A stretch of DNA of 64,000 nucleotides from Macrocystis pyrifera (GCA_031763025.1 JASSKH010000036.1:3335001-3399000); one strand, 5' to 3'. Shown: positions 1-13,301, numbered from the stretch's first letter. A program made the numbers and translations. The notes: generated by a model not told the origin, from the letters alone.

Positions 1-2918
1 AAACTTACGATAGCGTACACGTTTTACAGTATCCAACCTCATACTAGTCTAGCTGACATTCCGCGCGGTAACTAGCCATGCCAAAAACTCGGTAAATATC
101 TGGGTTATCCTTGAAACCCACCGTGTAAAGATAGGGTGGAACCACCCGGATGTAGCTTCCTGCACATCGTCTATTGGTCATTGTGCGTAGAACTCTATTA
201 ATAGCAGCTTCGGGCCTATGTCCCTGCGCTTTCCCAGAAGCATGGGAAAATCAGGATCGACCACGACCCTTGCGAGGACTCGCTCGAACCAGAGCTTACT
301 ACCTGCTAGGGGCGCATAGCGAACGTCTGCAAATGAAGTACGAGCGAAAGCGACCTATACGACGATGGTGCTGCGTATTTAGGTATACTGCAACGCTCAC
401 CTGTGTCTAGCATCTCCCCCCTTTAGCAGTACGGGTTACAAGGTGTTATGACAAAAACACCCAATAAACCGTGCACACCAAACATTTTGACGATGGTAAA
501 TGCGCGGAGGGGAGTTTAAGGGGTGTAATTCATTGGTGATCTTCAGGAAACGAAACCGATATATCCAAGTCGTGTTTCTATATTGACGTAAGCTTTCACT
601 AAGTGATGCTTGCGTACTACGGTCGTGAGAGATAACTGTTTATAGCCGCCTTGGTCGAGCCTTGTGTGGTGCCGTACACACACATTACCGCTAACTGCGA
701 AATAATCGAGCCATCATGTCTATGATATTTCCTCGTGCTGGCTATCGATAGCTCAATAGGCCCTCCACTGGCAAGAATCTCTGGACGTGGCTACACCGGA
801 AATTAAATTAATTCATTGAAGCTGTCATCCATATGCAAGTCCACGTCACAAGCGGTTCTTAGTAGGATGTAGCTCACCCTTCATGCGACTCACCGAACAC
901 CTCACGGCGCTTCGCGCTTGGTGCAAGCAATGTCTGCCTGGTCGGTGAAAACCCGACATGCTCCGTCCCGGCATTGTAGGGATGCGAGGGTCTATGGTCG
1001 TATGACTACGGCCATGCACGAGATCGAGTGCATCTCTCCTATCCAGTACACCCCCCCCCACTGGCAAGATTGGGTTCAGCCTCACCTTGATAGGATAACA
1101 CTCAAGGTTGGACACAGCTGGCCAGGGCCTTCCGCATCCGGCTTGACCTCGTCCTTGGCTCCAACTGAGGCATATCGCTTCGGGTGCTGGCAATAGAGAC
1201 GGTAGAAAAAATTAACGGGTTAGGGGATAAGCAGCAAGGAGATTTTGTCGACAACCGGCCAGAGTGTAGAAGGTCGCCAATCGTCTGTATCCCAATACAG
1301 GCAAATAATAGAAATATGGGCTCGGTCTCAAAGTAAAAAGCGCGCCTGAGGCACGACCTGATTGCACTCGCACACGGTGTGCACTCCATGGAAACCTTGT
1401 CGCCTCTATTTCTAGTAGGCCCTTTCATCTTGTGAAACTCATCCTCGGTACGATGTGCCACACACTGGAGAGAACGTTCTTACCTGAAGACATGCTAGTA
1501 CAACCCAACGGATCGCCGTGCTTGCGAAGACAGCACGCTTGCTCTACATCTTGTTGTCCACCGGCCCAACGGATGCCTACTCTTTGGCGCATTTTCTCGC
1601 CATACATACCCTCAAAAATAGAAATTCATTAAGTGGCCAAGGCGGTCTGCTCAAATATGAAATTGTACGCTCGGGACGATTATGGGCCCAACGATAGAAA
1701 ATGACCTACGTACTAGCTAGACGGCCGTCACATGGGCAAGGCGCATGGAATTTTTTATGTACCACTTACCGCATCGCTCTCCCGTGGAAGTATAAGAGAT
1801 GACCTTCGCCGATGTTGTCCGCCACGACCTTGACCCCCGTGATGCGCACGAGAGCCTGCTCTATGTGCGTAGCAATATTTCTGTCTACTGCACAGCACCG
1901 TGTGGTAGTGGCAAAGAACAACGGCAGCAGATCGCACGAAAGCGGGTGGAGAACTTGTGGGTGTCATGGTCCCAACTTGTAGCTACGGGCGACCAGAAGG
2001 GCGAAGGACATACGACGTGGGATAGAGAATTTCAAGAGCTACCCTACTAGCCTAATTTGACACACATCGCATCTGTTCCGGAGATACACCGCTCGAAATC
2101 CAACGAGCCATCAACGAACCATCAGTTCACGCCATCTGCCCAACCGTCAATCAACCTCACCTTGACGTGGTGGCATTCTTCCCGATGATACGTTTCTCTC
2201 CGTAAGAGTGCGCTATTGTTGAAACCGTAGTTTTTCACAACTGAAAAGCTCCCGGCGGGCACTACGGCGTTGCAGATCCCATCCATCGCTGACCCAGGCA
2301 AACGGCCATTGTTCCGAGCATGACGCACGAGCGGAGAGAAGAAAAGGCGTCATGTAAAGGTACTATTGTACTACCAGCTATCTTGGATGACGCCTACAAG
2401 CAGGATCTGAACATGGCGACATGATGGCTGTTGTCCGGTAATACGAACAGTAGAACACCGTTTACAGCAGCAACAGTAGCCCCAGCAGCTATCGAAACTG
2501 ACACAGCTACTGCTGCGCAGCAGCAACCCCAGCTCAGCAGCAAAGCCCCAGCCATTGCTGGTGCTTCGGGATAGCGTCGTCGTACTCAACACCGCGCTGT
2601 CAAAAAAAGTACCGCCCGTATATGTACGGAGTGACGTGGTGTGGGAAAGCCGCGGACAGCTGTGGCGGCAGCATCAGCGACAACAGCAGGGGCCTGAGCA
2701 AATCGATTATCAATGTACAGCAGCAACCCTACAGCTAGCTGTCGCTGCTACGTACGCCTTGCTGTTGCTGTCACTTTTTCCGCTGCTGTCCTGTAGATGA
2801 CATGATCACTAGCGGTACTGCTGGCCAACAAAACCTGCACTAGTAGGACACAGCCGCAGCCTATGCTGCCAAAGCAACCAGCACACCTCCTGCTACCTTC
2901 AGCAGCATCCGCAGTTTT

Positions 2919-2952
<34 letters not shown>

Positions 2953-3628
2953 TCATCATGGTAGCGGTGTTGTAGACGCTCCTATCGCCGCGGCTGCAAC
3001 ACGACTGGTAGCTGTACTACGTACGGTTGGTCTTGATGTTATCGTCAAAACGCGTGCTCGCAAAACACTCCCACTGCCGAGACTTGATCAGAACGCGGTG
3101 AAACGAAAAGTACGAGACAGCGACACCTAACCCGCCGGGCAATGAAAGCACCCATATAAGCCTCATAGCCGAACTCACGTTGTTGCAACATGCCGGCCGC
3201 CTTGCAGTCGCGTGTGTGTGTTGTAAGGAAAAGGGACTTACTTGGCCGTTCAGGTCGGGGCCAGTGCCTGTGTGTGCTTCCGGCGTCATGGTTGTCAAAG
3301 CCCGAGGCCTTCCACACCACAACTCACAACTCACAGGAGCCCGGGGGTGAGCGTAGCATGGACCCCAACTCAGAGAGTCCAGGGGTGTGTGCAGAGTGAA
3401 ATCCAAGCGTGCGAAATGCCGGGTGTGTGCTGTGAGCGCGGGCCTTGCGGCGCGATGCCAAGCAAGTGCGGCGCGATGTTATAAGCAAACTGGGTTTCCT
3501 GATTGGTCAATGCTAAGCAAAAATGGGTTTCCACACATTGGGTGCGTTGCGATGCGAAGCAAATGGAGCGATATGATTGGAGAATGCTAAGCAGATCTGG
3601 CCCGGTATACGAACGACTCGCCCGGATT
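1..3628. repeat. Segmental duplication, copy 1 (unit offset 5411 bp)
   Basis: This block matches 5412-9034 almost base for base when read side by side. The differences I noticed are one A in an A-run near 452, three substitutions near 1655-1665, one substitution near 2022 (gggatag versus gggagag), one T and one CTG unit near 2915-2950. The right edge is sharp: both copies share cccggatt and then diverge. The left edge lies at or before base 1, so its true start is unknown. Open frames inside are short, start at non-ATG codons and resemble no family I know, so I call no gene. The near identity means a recent event or an assembly artefact. Confidence 0.95.
2921..2950 (+). repeat. (CTG)10 microsatellite in duplication copy 1
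   Basis: Ten pure CTG units after a T6 run. The same place in copy 2 (8330-8356) has nine units after a T5 run, so this tract has changed length since the duplication. The neighbourhood, 2460-2960, is generally rich in CAG/CTG-like triplets on both strands. Confidence 0.95.
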
Positions 3629-3690
3629 GGCGAATATTTCGTGTACCGGGCCAGCTTTTAATTAATTTAATTCCGGGGGCGAAGCCCCCG
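3601..3690. repeat. Inverted repeat and G/C hairpin at the edge of copy 1
   Basis: CCCGGTATACGAA at 3601 is answered by TTCGTGTACCGGG near 3639-3651, and a short hairpin cgggggc-gaa-gcccccg sits at 3674-3690. The duplication boundary (3628) falls inside the first inverted repeat, so the palindrome may have helped place the breakpoint. No gene or terminator role is implied. Confidence 0.6.
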
Positions 3691-5411
3691 AAAATTCTTG
3701 GAAACCCTGTGCTCTACGTAACTGGGACAGTACCGCAGTAAACGAGAATAGACAGGGCTCTGCGGTGCGAGGATACATCCGCTCTGCGCTTCGATATCAC
3801 GTTCGTTGCCGACTGCGACTGTAGAGTGTTCTCACCGTTGCCGGTAGCCGTCGCTGTCTGTGCAGTTAGCGCTCGGCTGCTCAAATGGGGTATTCTGGCG
3901 ATATCTTTACTGTTGGTATTTGGAAGAGCGATATATCTACGTACATCAGGACTGCTGTAGCACTCGACAACGAGTTTCATCGCGAGAGCAGGTAGTACGA
4001 CGGCAATAAGTCGTAAGGAGATTGCACTCTGGCGCACTCGTCAATATGCGAAGGATACTATCTTTTTCCATCGGGAAGGAGCCTACTGGCTGTATGTACG
4101 TACATCGCATACAGCAGTAGTAGTGTACATGTACCTGGCACAATAATACGTAGGCGCGGCTACTCTATACCTTACCTGGAGCGAAGACAGCACCGTGCAG
4201 GTTCATAAATAAATGCAGAAGTGCAGATTGAGAGGACAGATACAGTGGTCATACGAGTATATAGTCTGGCACCGGTATCTTTGCTTTTCGTTGTAACGCG
4301 TATACTTGAAGTTTACAGTAGTAGTCGTATGCATAATTTAGCTACCTGATATTATTTTGTCAATGTTATATCACACCAATCATGACACACGAGCCTTGTG
4401 CTACCGTAATTATTGCCGGTGGTGAATGCAACGCACATACATATGCATATGCAAGCTTTATACCGGTTCTATGGCAGCCTGGATGATCTGACTCTCTAGG
4501 TTCCCTAGTTGCCACAAAAAGGCAAACTACTTCTTGGCCTGCTTTACAGCCTTAAGCATGTATCACCCACAACGACGCGGCACCGATGCCGAAGAGACGG
4601 ACTGCGATTTTGCAAAAGGGTTCTGCAGTAGATCCACTGTCGATTATCAATAGGCCGCGAATGGAATCGGCATTCCGTTTCCTCTTTGGTGACGACGCCC
4701 CGCCAATAATTCCTCCCCTCACACAAATACTGCCAACACCATCGCCTTCCTCGCCCGCCACATCACCCCCCTCCCCCCCTAGCATCAACATCCCATATCA
4801 TGCTCGCTAGCATCCTCCGCCTCTGCGCTGTGTCTGGCGCGGATAAAGACACACAGCAATGGACTAGCTTGAGCAACTTCTGAAGCGGGGTCGGGAATAA
4901 GGTGCCCTCACTGAAAGCCAACCCGAAACTAGCCGGTCAGCCATCATCATTCGCTTAGCCAGCTTCTTGCAACATCGGTTCCGCGTGCTCTGCCGTCTCG
5001 GCTGGGCAAGTGATCAACTTTGGACTTCTCCGTTGGCTGGACGGTTGTGAAGTGACGGATTCCTGTCTGACTGCCTGCAAACGGCGCGAACGAATCCGAT
5101 CACAGTAAGGACGCAAGGGGTGCTGATACCAGGCATTAGTACTCGCTCACAACTCCACACGATCGCTACGAAAGAAAATGGCACAGATGTAGAGTACGTG
5201 CAGGCACGCAGTTTATAGAGAGTCGCAAAACTGGACAGTAGCGTCAGTAATCCATACCCAGTTAATTAATGGTGTTCCGTGCGTGTCGCACAGACACGAA
5301 CGAACGCAGCACATTATTGAAAAATTGGTGCTCGACCGTGCACAGTTCCTATATTCGGCGCTCCGGCCTCTTCACAATCTAATGCGTCAGTGTACTCGTC
5401 CCTGCCACCTC
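3691..5411. other. Spacer between duplication copies, no gene seen
   Basis: About 1.7 kb with only short open frames of no recognisable family. The 4544-4810 stretch is C-rich on the plus strand and opens on both strands, as low-complexity sequence often does. I see no tRNA, no transposon protein and no clear repeat structure here. Confidence 0.6.
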
Positions 5412-8400
5412 AAACTTACGATAGCGTACACGTTTTACAGTATCCAACCTCATACTAGTCTAGCTGACATTCCGCGCGGTAACTAGCCATGCCAAAAACT
5501 CGGTAAATATCTGGGTTATCCTTGAAACCCACCGTGTAAAGATAGGGTGGAACCACCCGGATGTAGCTTCCTGCACATCGTCTATTGGTCATTGTGCGTA
5601 GAACTCTATTAATAGCAGCTTCGGGCCTATGTCCCTGCGCTTTCCCAGAAGCATGGGAAAATCAGGATCGACCACGACCCTTGCGAGGACTCGCTCGAAC
5701 CAGAGCTTACTACCTGCTAGGGGCGCATAGCGAACGTCTGCAAATGAAGTACGAGCGAAAGCGACCTATACGACGATGGTGCTGCGTATTTAGGTATACT
5801 GCAACGCTCACCTGTGTCTAGCATCTCCCCCCTTTAGCAGTACGGGTTACAAGGTGTTATGACAAAACACCCAATAAACCGTGCACACCAAACATTTTGA
5901 CGATGGTAAATGCGCGGAGGGGAGTTTAAGGGGTGTAATTCATTGGTGATCTTCAGGAAACGAAACCGATATATCCAAGTCGTGTTTCTATATTGACGTA
6001 AGCTTTCACTAAGTGATGCTTGCGTACTACGGTCGTGAGAGATAACTGTTTATAGCCGCCTTGGTCGAGCCTTGTGTGGTGCCGTACACACACATTACCG
6101 CTAACTGCGAAATAATCGAGCCATCATGTCTATGATATTTCCTCGTGCTGGCTATCGATAGCTCAATAGGCCCTCCACTGGCAAGAATCTCTGGACGTGG
6201 CTACACCGGAAATTAAATTAATTCATTGAAGCTGTCATCCATATGCAAGTCCACGTCACAAGCGGTTCTTAGTAGGATGTAGCTCACCCTTCATGCGACT
6301 CACCGAACACCTCACGGCGCTTCGCGCTTGGTGCAAGCAATGTCTGCCTGGTCGGTGAAAACCCGACATGCTCCGTCCCGGCATTGTAGGGATGCGAGGG
6401 TCTATGGTCGTATGACTACGGCCATGCACGAGATCGAGTGCATCTCTCCTATCCAGTACACCCCCCCCCACTGGCAAGATTGGGTTCAGCCTCACCTTGA
6501 TAGGATAACACTCAAGGTTGGACACAGCTGGCCAGGGCCTTCCGCATCCGGCTTGACCTCGTCCTTGGCTCCAACTGAGGCATATCGCTTCGGGTGCTGG
6601 CAATAGAGACGGTAGAAAAAATTAACGGGTTAGGGGATAAGCAGCAAGGAGATTTTGTCGACAACCGGCCAGAGTGTAGAAGGTCGCCAATCGTCTGTAT
6701 CCCAATACAGGCAAATAATAGAAATATGGGCTCGGTCTCAAAGTAAAAAGCGCGCCTGAGGCACGACCTGATTGCACTCGCACACGGTGTGCACTCCATG
6801 GAAACCTTGTCGCCTCTATTTCTAGTAGGCCCTTTCATCTTGTGAAACTCATCCTCGGTACGATGTGCCACACACTGGAGAGAACGTTCTTACCTGAAGA
6901 CATGCTAGTACAACCCAACGGATCGCCGTGCTTGCGAAGACAGCACGCTTGCTCTACATCTTGTTGTCCACCGGCCCAACGGATGCCTACTCTTTGGCGC
7001 ATTTTCTCGCCATACATACCCTCAAAAATAGAAATTCATTAAGTGGCCAAGGCGGTCTGCTCATCTATGAACTTGTACGCTCGGGACGATTATGGGCCCA
7101 ACGATAGAAAATGACCTACGTACTAGCTAGACGGCCGTCACATGGGCAAGGCGCATGGAATTTTTTATGTACCACTTACCGCATCGCTCTCCCGTGGAAG
7201 TATAAGAGATGACCTTCGCCGATGTTGTCCGCCACGACCTTGACCCCCGTGATGCGCACGAGAGCCTGCTCTATGTGCGTAGCAATATTTCTGTCTACTG
7301 CACAGCACCGTGTGGTAGTGGCAAAGAACAACGGCAGCAGATCGCACGAAAGCGGGTGGAGAACTTGTGGGTGTCATGGTCCCAACTTGTAGCTACGGGC
7401 GACCAGAAGGGCGAAGGACATACGACGTGGGAGAGAGAATTTCAAGAGCTACCCTACTAGCCTAATTTGACACACATCGCATCTGTTCCGGAGATACACC
7501 GCTCGAAATCCAACGAGCCATCAACGAACCATCAGTTCACGCCATCTGCCCAACCGTCAATCAACCTCACCTTGACGTGGTGGCATTCTTCCCGATGATA
7601 CGTTTCTCTCCGTAAGAGTGCGCTATTGTTGAAACCGTAGTTTTTCACAACTGAAAAGCTCCCGGCGGGCACTACGGCGTTGCAGATCCCATCCATCGCT
7701 GACCCAGGCAAACGGCCATTGTTCCGAGCATGACGCACGAGCGGAGAGAAGAAAAGGCGTCATGTAAAGGTACTATTGTACTACCAGCTATCTTGGATGA
7801 CGCCTACAAGCAGGATCTGAACATGGCGACATGATGGCTGTTGTCCGGTAATACGAACAGTAGAACACCGTTTACAGCAGCAACAGTAGCCCCAGCAGCT
7901 ATCGAAACTGACACAGCTACTGCTGCGCAGCAGCAACCCCAGCTCAGCAGCAAAGCCCCAGCCATTGCTGGTGCTTCGGGATAGCGTCGTCGTACTCAAC
8001 ACCGCGCTGTCAAAAAAAGTACCGCCCGTATATGTACGGAGTGACGTGGTGTGGGAAAGCCGCGGACAGCTGTGGCGGCAGCATCAGCGACAACAGCAGG
8101 GGCCTGAGCAAATCGATTATCAATGTACAGCAGCAACCCTACAGCTAGCTGTCGCTGCTACGTACGCCTTGCTGTTGCTGTCACTTTTTCCGCTGCTGTC
8201 CTGTAGATGACATGATCACTAGCGGTACTGCTGGCCAACAAAACCTGCACTAGTAGGACACAGCCGCAGCCTATGCTGCCAAAGCAACCAGCACACCTCC
8301 TGCTACCTTCAGCAGCATCCGCAGTTTTTCTGCTGCTGCTGCTGCTGCTGCTGCTGCCTCATCATGGTAGCGGTGTTGTAGACGCTCCTATCGCCGCGGC

Positions 8401-9034
8401 TGCAACACGACTGGTAGCTGTACTACGTACGGTTGGTCTTGATGTTATCGTCAAAACGCGTGCTCGCAAAACACTCCCACTGCCGAGACTTGATCAGAAC
8501 GCGGTGAAACGAAAAGTACGAGACAGCGACACCTAACCCGCCGGGCAATGAAAGCACCCATATAAGCCTCATAGCCGAACTCACGTTGTTGCAACATGCC
8601 GGCCGCCTTGCAGTCGCGTGTGTGTGTTGTAAGGAAAAGGGACTTACTTGGCCGTTCAGGTCGGGGCCAGTGCCTGTGTGTGCTTCCGGCGTCATGGTTG
8701 TCAAAGCCCGAGGCCTTCCACACCACAACTCACAACTCACAGGAGCCCGGGGGTGAGCGTAGCATGGACCCCAACTCAGAGAGTCCAGGGGTGTGTGCAG
8801 AGTGAAATCCAAGCGTGCGAAATGCCGGGTGTGTGCTGTGAGCGCGGGCCTTGCGGCGCGATGCCAAGCAAGTGCGGCGCGATGTTATAAGCAAACTGGG
8901 TTTCCTGATTGGTCAATGCTAAGCAAAAATGGGTTTCCACACATTGGGTGCGTTGCGATGCGAAGCAAATGGAGCGATATGATTGGAGAATGCTAAGCAG
9001 ATCTGGCCCGGTATACGAACGACTCGCCCGGATT
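5412..9034. repeat. Segmental duplication, copy 2
   Basis: Second copy of the block that starts the window, in direct orientation. It ends at 9034 where the sequence departs from the 3629 side of copy 1. Because the two copies lie head to tail with 1783 bp between them (3629-5411), the simplest models are a tandem duplication of about 5.4 kb whose second unit is cut at 9034, or a dispersed pair. No transposon ends such as inverted repeats or LTR-type termini were seen at the edges. Confidence 0.95.
8330..8356 (+). repeat. (CTG)9 microsatellite in duplication copy 2
   Basis: Counterpart of the ten-unit tract at 2921-2950, shorter by one unit. Confidence 0.95.
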
Positions 9035-9114
9035 CTCAAATCGAAAAAATTCCGGTCGGAGTTTGCATATTTTTTTTTGGATTGCATATAAGGGTCATTC
9101 ATTTTTTAGATCGA

Positions 9115-9735
9115 AAAATATACCAGGTAAATCTGCAGAGGGAGTATTCAAAATTCCCAGTGTCTCGGTGTGCATGTCACGTAATATCCTGCTGTAAAAC
9201 AATTTTCGACTGTCTTGTGTACCCCGGCCCTCACGTGTCGATCTGCTGTATCAGTGCGCGAAATGGTACTGGCCGAAATCAATTGGAAATCGAACTATTA
9301 ATAGCTGTAAGTATTATCGTCTCTCGTCGACCCTGGTGGCATCCAGGGGAGTCTCTGCCCAGTAGTCAATCGCGTGGGATATAATGGAAAACGCGCGCGG
9401 TTCACGCAGCTTACAAAGTTGAGTATCGACCGATCTGCCGATCGGTTGAACTCACAGCTGACGTGCTTTCTTAGTTTTTTTTTTTTTTATAAATTTTGAA
9501 ATACGTCAGCTGTGAGTTCGACTGATTAAATAGTTGATACTCAACTTTGCAAGCTGCGTAATACGCCTCGTCTATATTCCATTTTTACCTAATTTTACAA
9601 ATAAATATTGTGATAAACCGAGCGCGCGTATTCTATATGTGATTCCTTGTCAAAGATATAGGCCAGCGGCTCCCCTGGATGCTGCCCGGGTCAACAGGAC
9701 TATTTTAAATAATCATTCTGCGCACTGATGATACT
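9115..9735. repeat. Foldback repeat: two arms of a dispersed repeat family (family X)
   Basis: The left arm (about 9115-9470) and right arm (about 9520-9735) are imperfect inverted copies. For example gaactcacagctgacgt near 9448 is answered by acgtcagctgtgagttc near 9512, aagttgagtatc near 9416 by gatactcaactt near 9536, and a ctcccctggatg motif occurs near 9676 with its complement near 9341. The centre is a T-run. The left arm recurs at 27836-28175 (inverted), 28605-28760 and 29885-30010; the right arm recurs at 18925-19140. No open frame is conserved. A non-autonomous foldback/MITE-like transposon is the best reading; the mobilising family is unknown. Confidence 0.8.
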
Positions 9736-9739
9736 ACAG

Positions 9740-10320
9740 TATATAACCCGAACTTTTTTTATAAAATCTGAAGCCGACGTATTTCAAAAATTATAAAATC
9801 TGAAGCCGAAATCGAACCGCATAGGAAATAGATCCTCCACATCATGCACACATGGCAGATCATCCCACTCGGCACGCAAGTACTTTATTAGTGCAATCAT
9901 GAAGACCAAGCAGATCTCACCGCCAAAAATAGGGTGATACATCTACAATAATAATATACAAATCTTTTGCAGATCTTACAGATCATGAAGATCATGCAGA
10001 CTCACCGACCCAAAAAGCTATAATAATTCATCAGTTTATCACGGTGCATGTATGCTCGTTGTAGTTCGTACAGATCGTGTATAGACTCCACCCGGTAGGG
10101 GTATTCAAATCATCAAGGATCACACATATATATATCGATGATACAGATCCCACCCAGGCGATAAATACCTGGATAATACAAAAAATCCCGTCAATTTCCG
10201 TGTGAGGGCTACGCTTTCCTTTGAGCAATACAGCAGTTAGTACATGGCTCCTATAATACACCAAGGCATGCGAGAGCATCAAAGACTAGGCTACTACTCT
10301 TCGTTTTTAGCAACACAATA
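9740..10320. other. AT-rich spacer, no gene seen
   Basis: Contains two copies of ttataaaatctgaagccga near 9760 and 9792, separated by an atttcaaaaat-like linker. Otherwise only short, non-ATG open frames are present, and nothing recognisable. Confidence 0.5.
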
Positions 10321-10329
10321 GTACTAGCC

Positions 10330-11420
10330 CATGACTCATTTTACTGGGTTTGAGCTATAGGCGATAGCTCATCTACACATTTTTTTCGAAGCTTGAGCTA
10401 CAATAGGCGATATATAGCTCATCTGCACATGTTTTCAAGGCTTGAGCTATAGGGGATAGATGAGCTATTAATAGCCCATGAGCTGTATAATATAAGTATA
10501 GTGTGACCAATATAAGTACGCAGAATAGAACGATATCAACACAAAAACAACCATATACATGTTTGCACGTAGCAGGGACAGTATGTGTGTGATATTATAA
10601 GAGATCGGATCTGCTTCTGTTCTGAAGATACCTGACGATAGGTCGACACCCACCATAGTTTGAATTTTCGTTTCTAGACGAAAGCTATATACAGCAGTAG
10701 TAGCTGTCAGCTGTCACCATACACACCACAAGAAGAAGAGGCGCTCGCACAGAACACAACACCGACACCACACAGCAACAAACACCTCTAGCATGACCAC
10801 GACTCGGGGTAGCAGCTCTAGCGGCGCTTCGGCCGTGAACCAGGCTGGCGGCGGGTAGCAACCGGATCCATCGATGGATATGTGCACCCCACGAACAACG
10901 TCATCGATGTGGATGAGGACAAAACGATCAAACCCAGGCCGAACCCATGTATTATTATTCCTATACGTACGCAATTTTCCCTCTGAGGTTGGGCATTTTC
11001 AGCTCCTCATCTTACACGCATGTGTTGCCGAGAAAAGGCTACAATGAGCTGCGTGCATGAGTTATGATTACGTGATCCGGGGGTGAGCTATGGACGATAG
11101 CTCATCTGCACACGTTTTGCCTGCTTGAGCTATACTCGGTAGCTCATCAGATTCTATCTATCTGCACATGTTTTGAAGGCTTGAGCTATACCTGGTAGAA
11201 GATAGCTCATCTACACACATTTATCCAAGCTGAGCTATTATAGGAGCTACATGAGTTAGCTCATCTGCCCCCGAGATGAGCTATAGAAGCTACATGAGCT
11301 ACAACACAACACGTTTTCCCGGCTAGAGCTATACTCGGTAGCTCATCTGCACATACATATGTTTTCGAAGCTTGAGCTATACACGATAGATGAGCTAGCC
11401 CACATCTGAGCTGTCCGAGG
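10330..11420. repeat. Degenerate GAGCTA-rich repeat region
   Basis: A motif close to cttgagctata..ggtagctcat followed by ctgcacatgtttt recurs about four times in 10330-10480 and about six times in 11085-11410, on a background of tgagcta and agctcat words. Copies vary in spacing (roughly 50-70 bp) and are imperfect. The motif is partly self-complementary (GAGCTA/TAGCTC), so neighbouring copies can pair. The two blocks are separated by about 600 bp (10490-11080) that lacks the motif. No coding sequence is supported. Confidence 0.75.
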
Positions 11421-12650
11421 TGTGTAACATTCCGTAACCGTGTTACCATAAAAATTAATCCGGGTCTAACTTTATGCTACTTCTGAGTTACCGTTGGGAC
11501 CGAAGTCGTTCTAACGTAATGTTATACTACGTTACCCTTCGGATCTTCCCGAGATCTAACATGTGTTACCTATGTTAGTGGTAAAGCGGGCGTTTGGGAG
11601 TAACATAACGTAGCCGTGTTATCCAATTTCGCCGACATCCCAGTCGGGGATACCTACAAAAATATTCCCGGGGAGAGGATAGCATGGCATCCCCGGTAAA
11701 AAACGCCTCCATACTTTAAAACCCCAAAACAGGGGATATTTAGGAGGGATACCCGCAAAAAACGCCTCATTTTTTTGTGGAAACCCCGCCAGTACGTTTC
11801 CGTTCATAACACATCATACGTTATCCCTCTATAACGAATTCTGCACACTCGCACGTGCGAGTTAACACGGCAGTGACATATTGTTGATGTTAGATCAGGG
11901 GTGTACGTTATCTGCTAACTTGTGTCACTACTTACATTACATACGAGTTAACACATTAACCTAATGCTATTAATAGTGTTTTATCGATCATATACGTTAT
12001 CCGTTTTTGATCTATGTCATGTTATGGTAGCAAGACTCTGTATTACCTTCACATAACGTCGCTCGATACAGACTGCTGCTGCGGCTGATACGGTAACATA
12101 ATGTTAATATTGTATTGACCATATACGTCATCCCTCTAACGTGTGCTACGATAGCCCCTAGGAATTTCACTAACACACTAACCTAGCGTTATGTACGCGT
12201 TTATTTTGCCGTGTACGTTATCCGTCGAAAGGCTGTTACGGTAGCAAGTAAGAATCCCGCTGACACACCAACATAACGTTACTCGCTACGAGCTGATGTC
12301 GCTAACACGGTAACATAATGTTGTAACCTATAATTGACCATCTACGTTGTCCCTTAAACGTGTGTTACGATAGCCACCAGGAATTCTGCTAACACGCGAA
12401 CATAGTGTTACCCGCTATGGGCTGCATGCCCTAACACCTCAACACATATACTGCGGTCAGTGCGGAATCAAGGTAACACTCTAACATATTGTTACGCGAT
12501 CGGCCGCCAATATCATACCACACTTACACTATGTCATCACGAAATCCAGGAAGTAGTTGACGTAGTAACGTCACGTTACGTTTTTTTTCGCTGACGCCTA
12601 GCATTAACGTAACACGTTGAGTGTTACGTTATCCGAGGTGTGTAAGTATT
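11421..12650. repeat. Degenerate GTTAC/TAACA satellite
   Basis: Words such as taacgtt, gttatcc, taacacg and gttacgatagc recur throughout. The clearest longer units lie at about 12110-12300 and 12310-12430, where the order (tacgt-atcc, then a gctacgatagcc-like word, then gctaacac, then taatgtt) repeats with an irregular period of about 90-190 bp. It directly follows the GAGCTA block with no gene between, giving about 2.3 kb of satellite-like DNA. A shorter sub-block, 11640-11810, carries a repeated aaaaacgcctc word. Confidence 0.65.
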
Positions 12651-13300
12651 AATTAAGTACCTGGGTGAACACAGCAGGGAAACTGCGGGCAAGAAACGAG
12701 ATAGCCGGTCGCCGCAGTGAATACTTCTAGCATTATGGTACTGCTGTATCTGTCGTGTCTTCAATGGTCCGCACGTACGGAGTTTTGCTGTGCTCGTACC
12801 TCAACTAAACACCAACTGTGGAGACAAGGGAGCATATTTTTTTTTCTGGACACACACTATCCCCCCCCCCTACCTCGGCCGGCCCAAAAACATACCTGGT
12901 ATATATATTTCCCCTAACTAAATATGTGTTCGTCGAATTCGAAGCCGTTATCAACTATTTTACCTCGATACGAGTATCATTATTACTATGCTTGCCATTC
13001 GATAATTTGCAGCACGAGCTTGAACGTTGATCACTCAAAACAATCCTGAAAGAAGAAATCCCCGGAAACAAAGGAAAAGTATATATGCACAAGGTCTATT
13101 TGCCTTTTATGTCTACTTCCTCATGTGCTTTATCTACGATTCTCTGTTTGTTGTCTTTGCTCATTCCTCTATCTCAATGTCTATGTACTCTTTACGTTCT
13201 AGTCTTGAATATTATAAGCCGCATCCAAGCTCCATCCCCACGCCATCGGTGTGGGTCTGTCGTCCTCCCCCCCCCTACTCCTTCTCGATTTCTGTCGACC
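12651..13300. other. No gene recognised
   Basis: Open frames on the plus strand (for example 13027-13305 and 13085-13432) are hydrophobic or low-complexity, and in part run antisense to the reverse transcriptase remnant that begins at 13302. I do not support any of them as genes. Confidence 0.5.
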
Positions 13301-13301
13301 C

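Noticed and set aside
174-410. Open frame repeated in both duplication copies (174-410 and 5585-5821)
   Set aside because: Starts at TTG, has no recognisable domain, and its apparent conservation only reflects the near identity of the whole duplicated block.
10330-12650. CRISPR-like array
   Set aside because: Repeats are degenerate, spacing is irregular, and the genome is eukaryotic.
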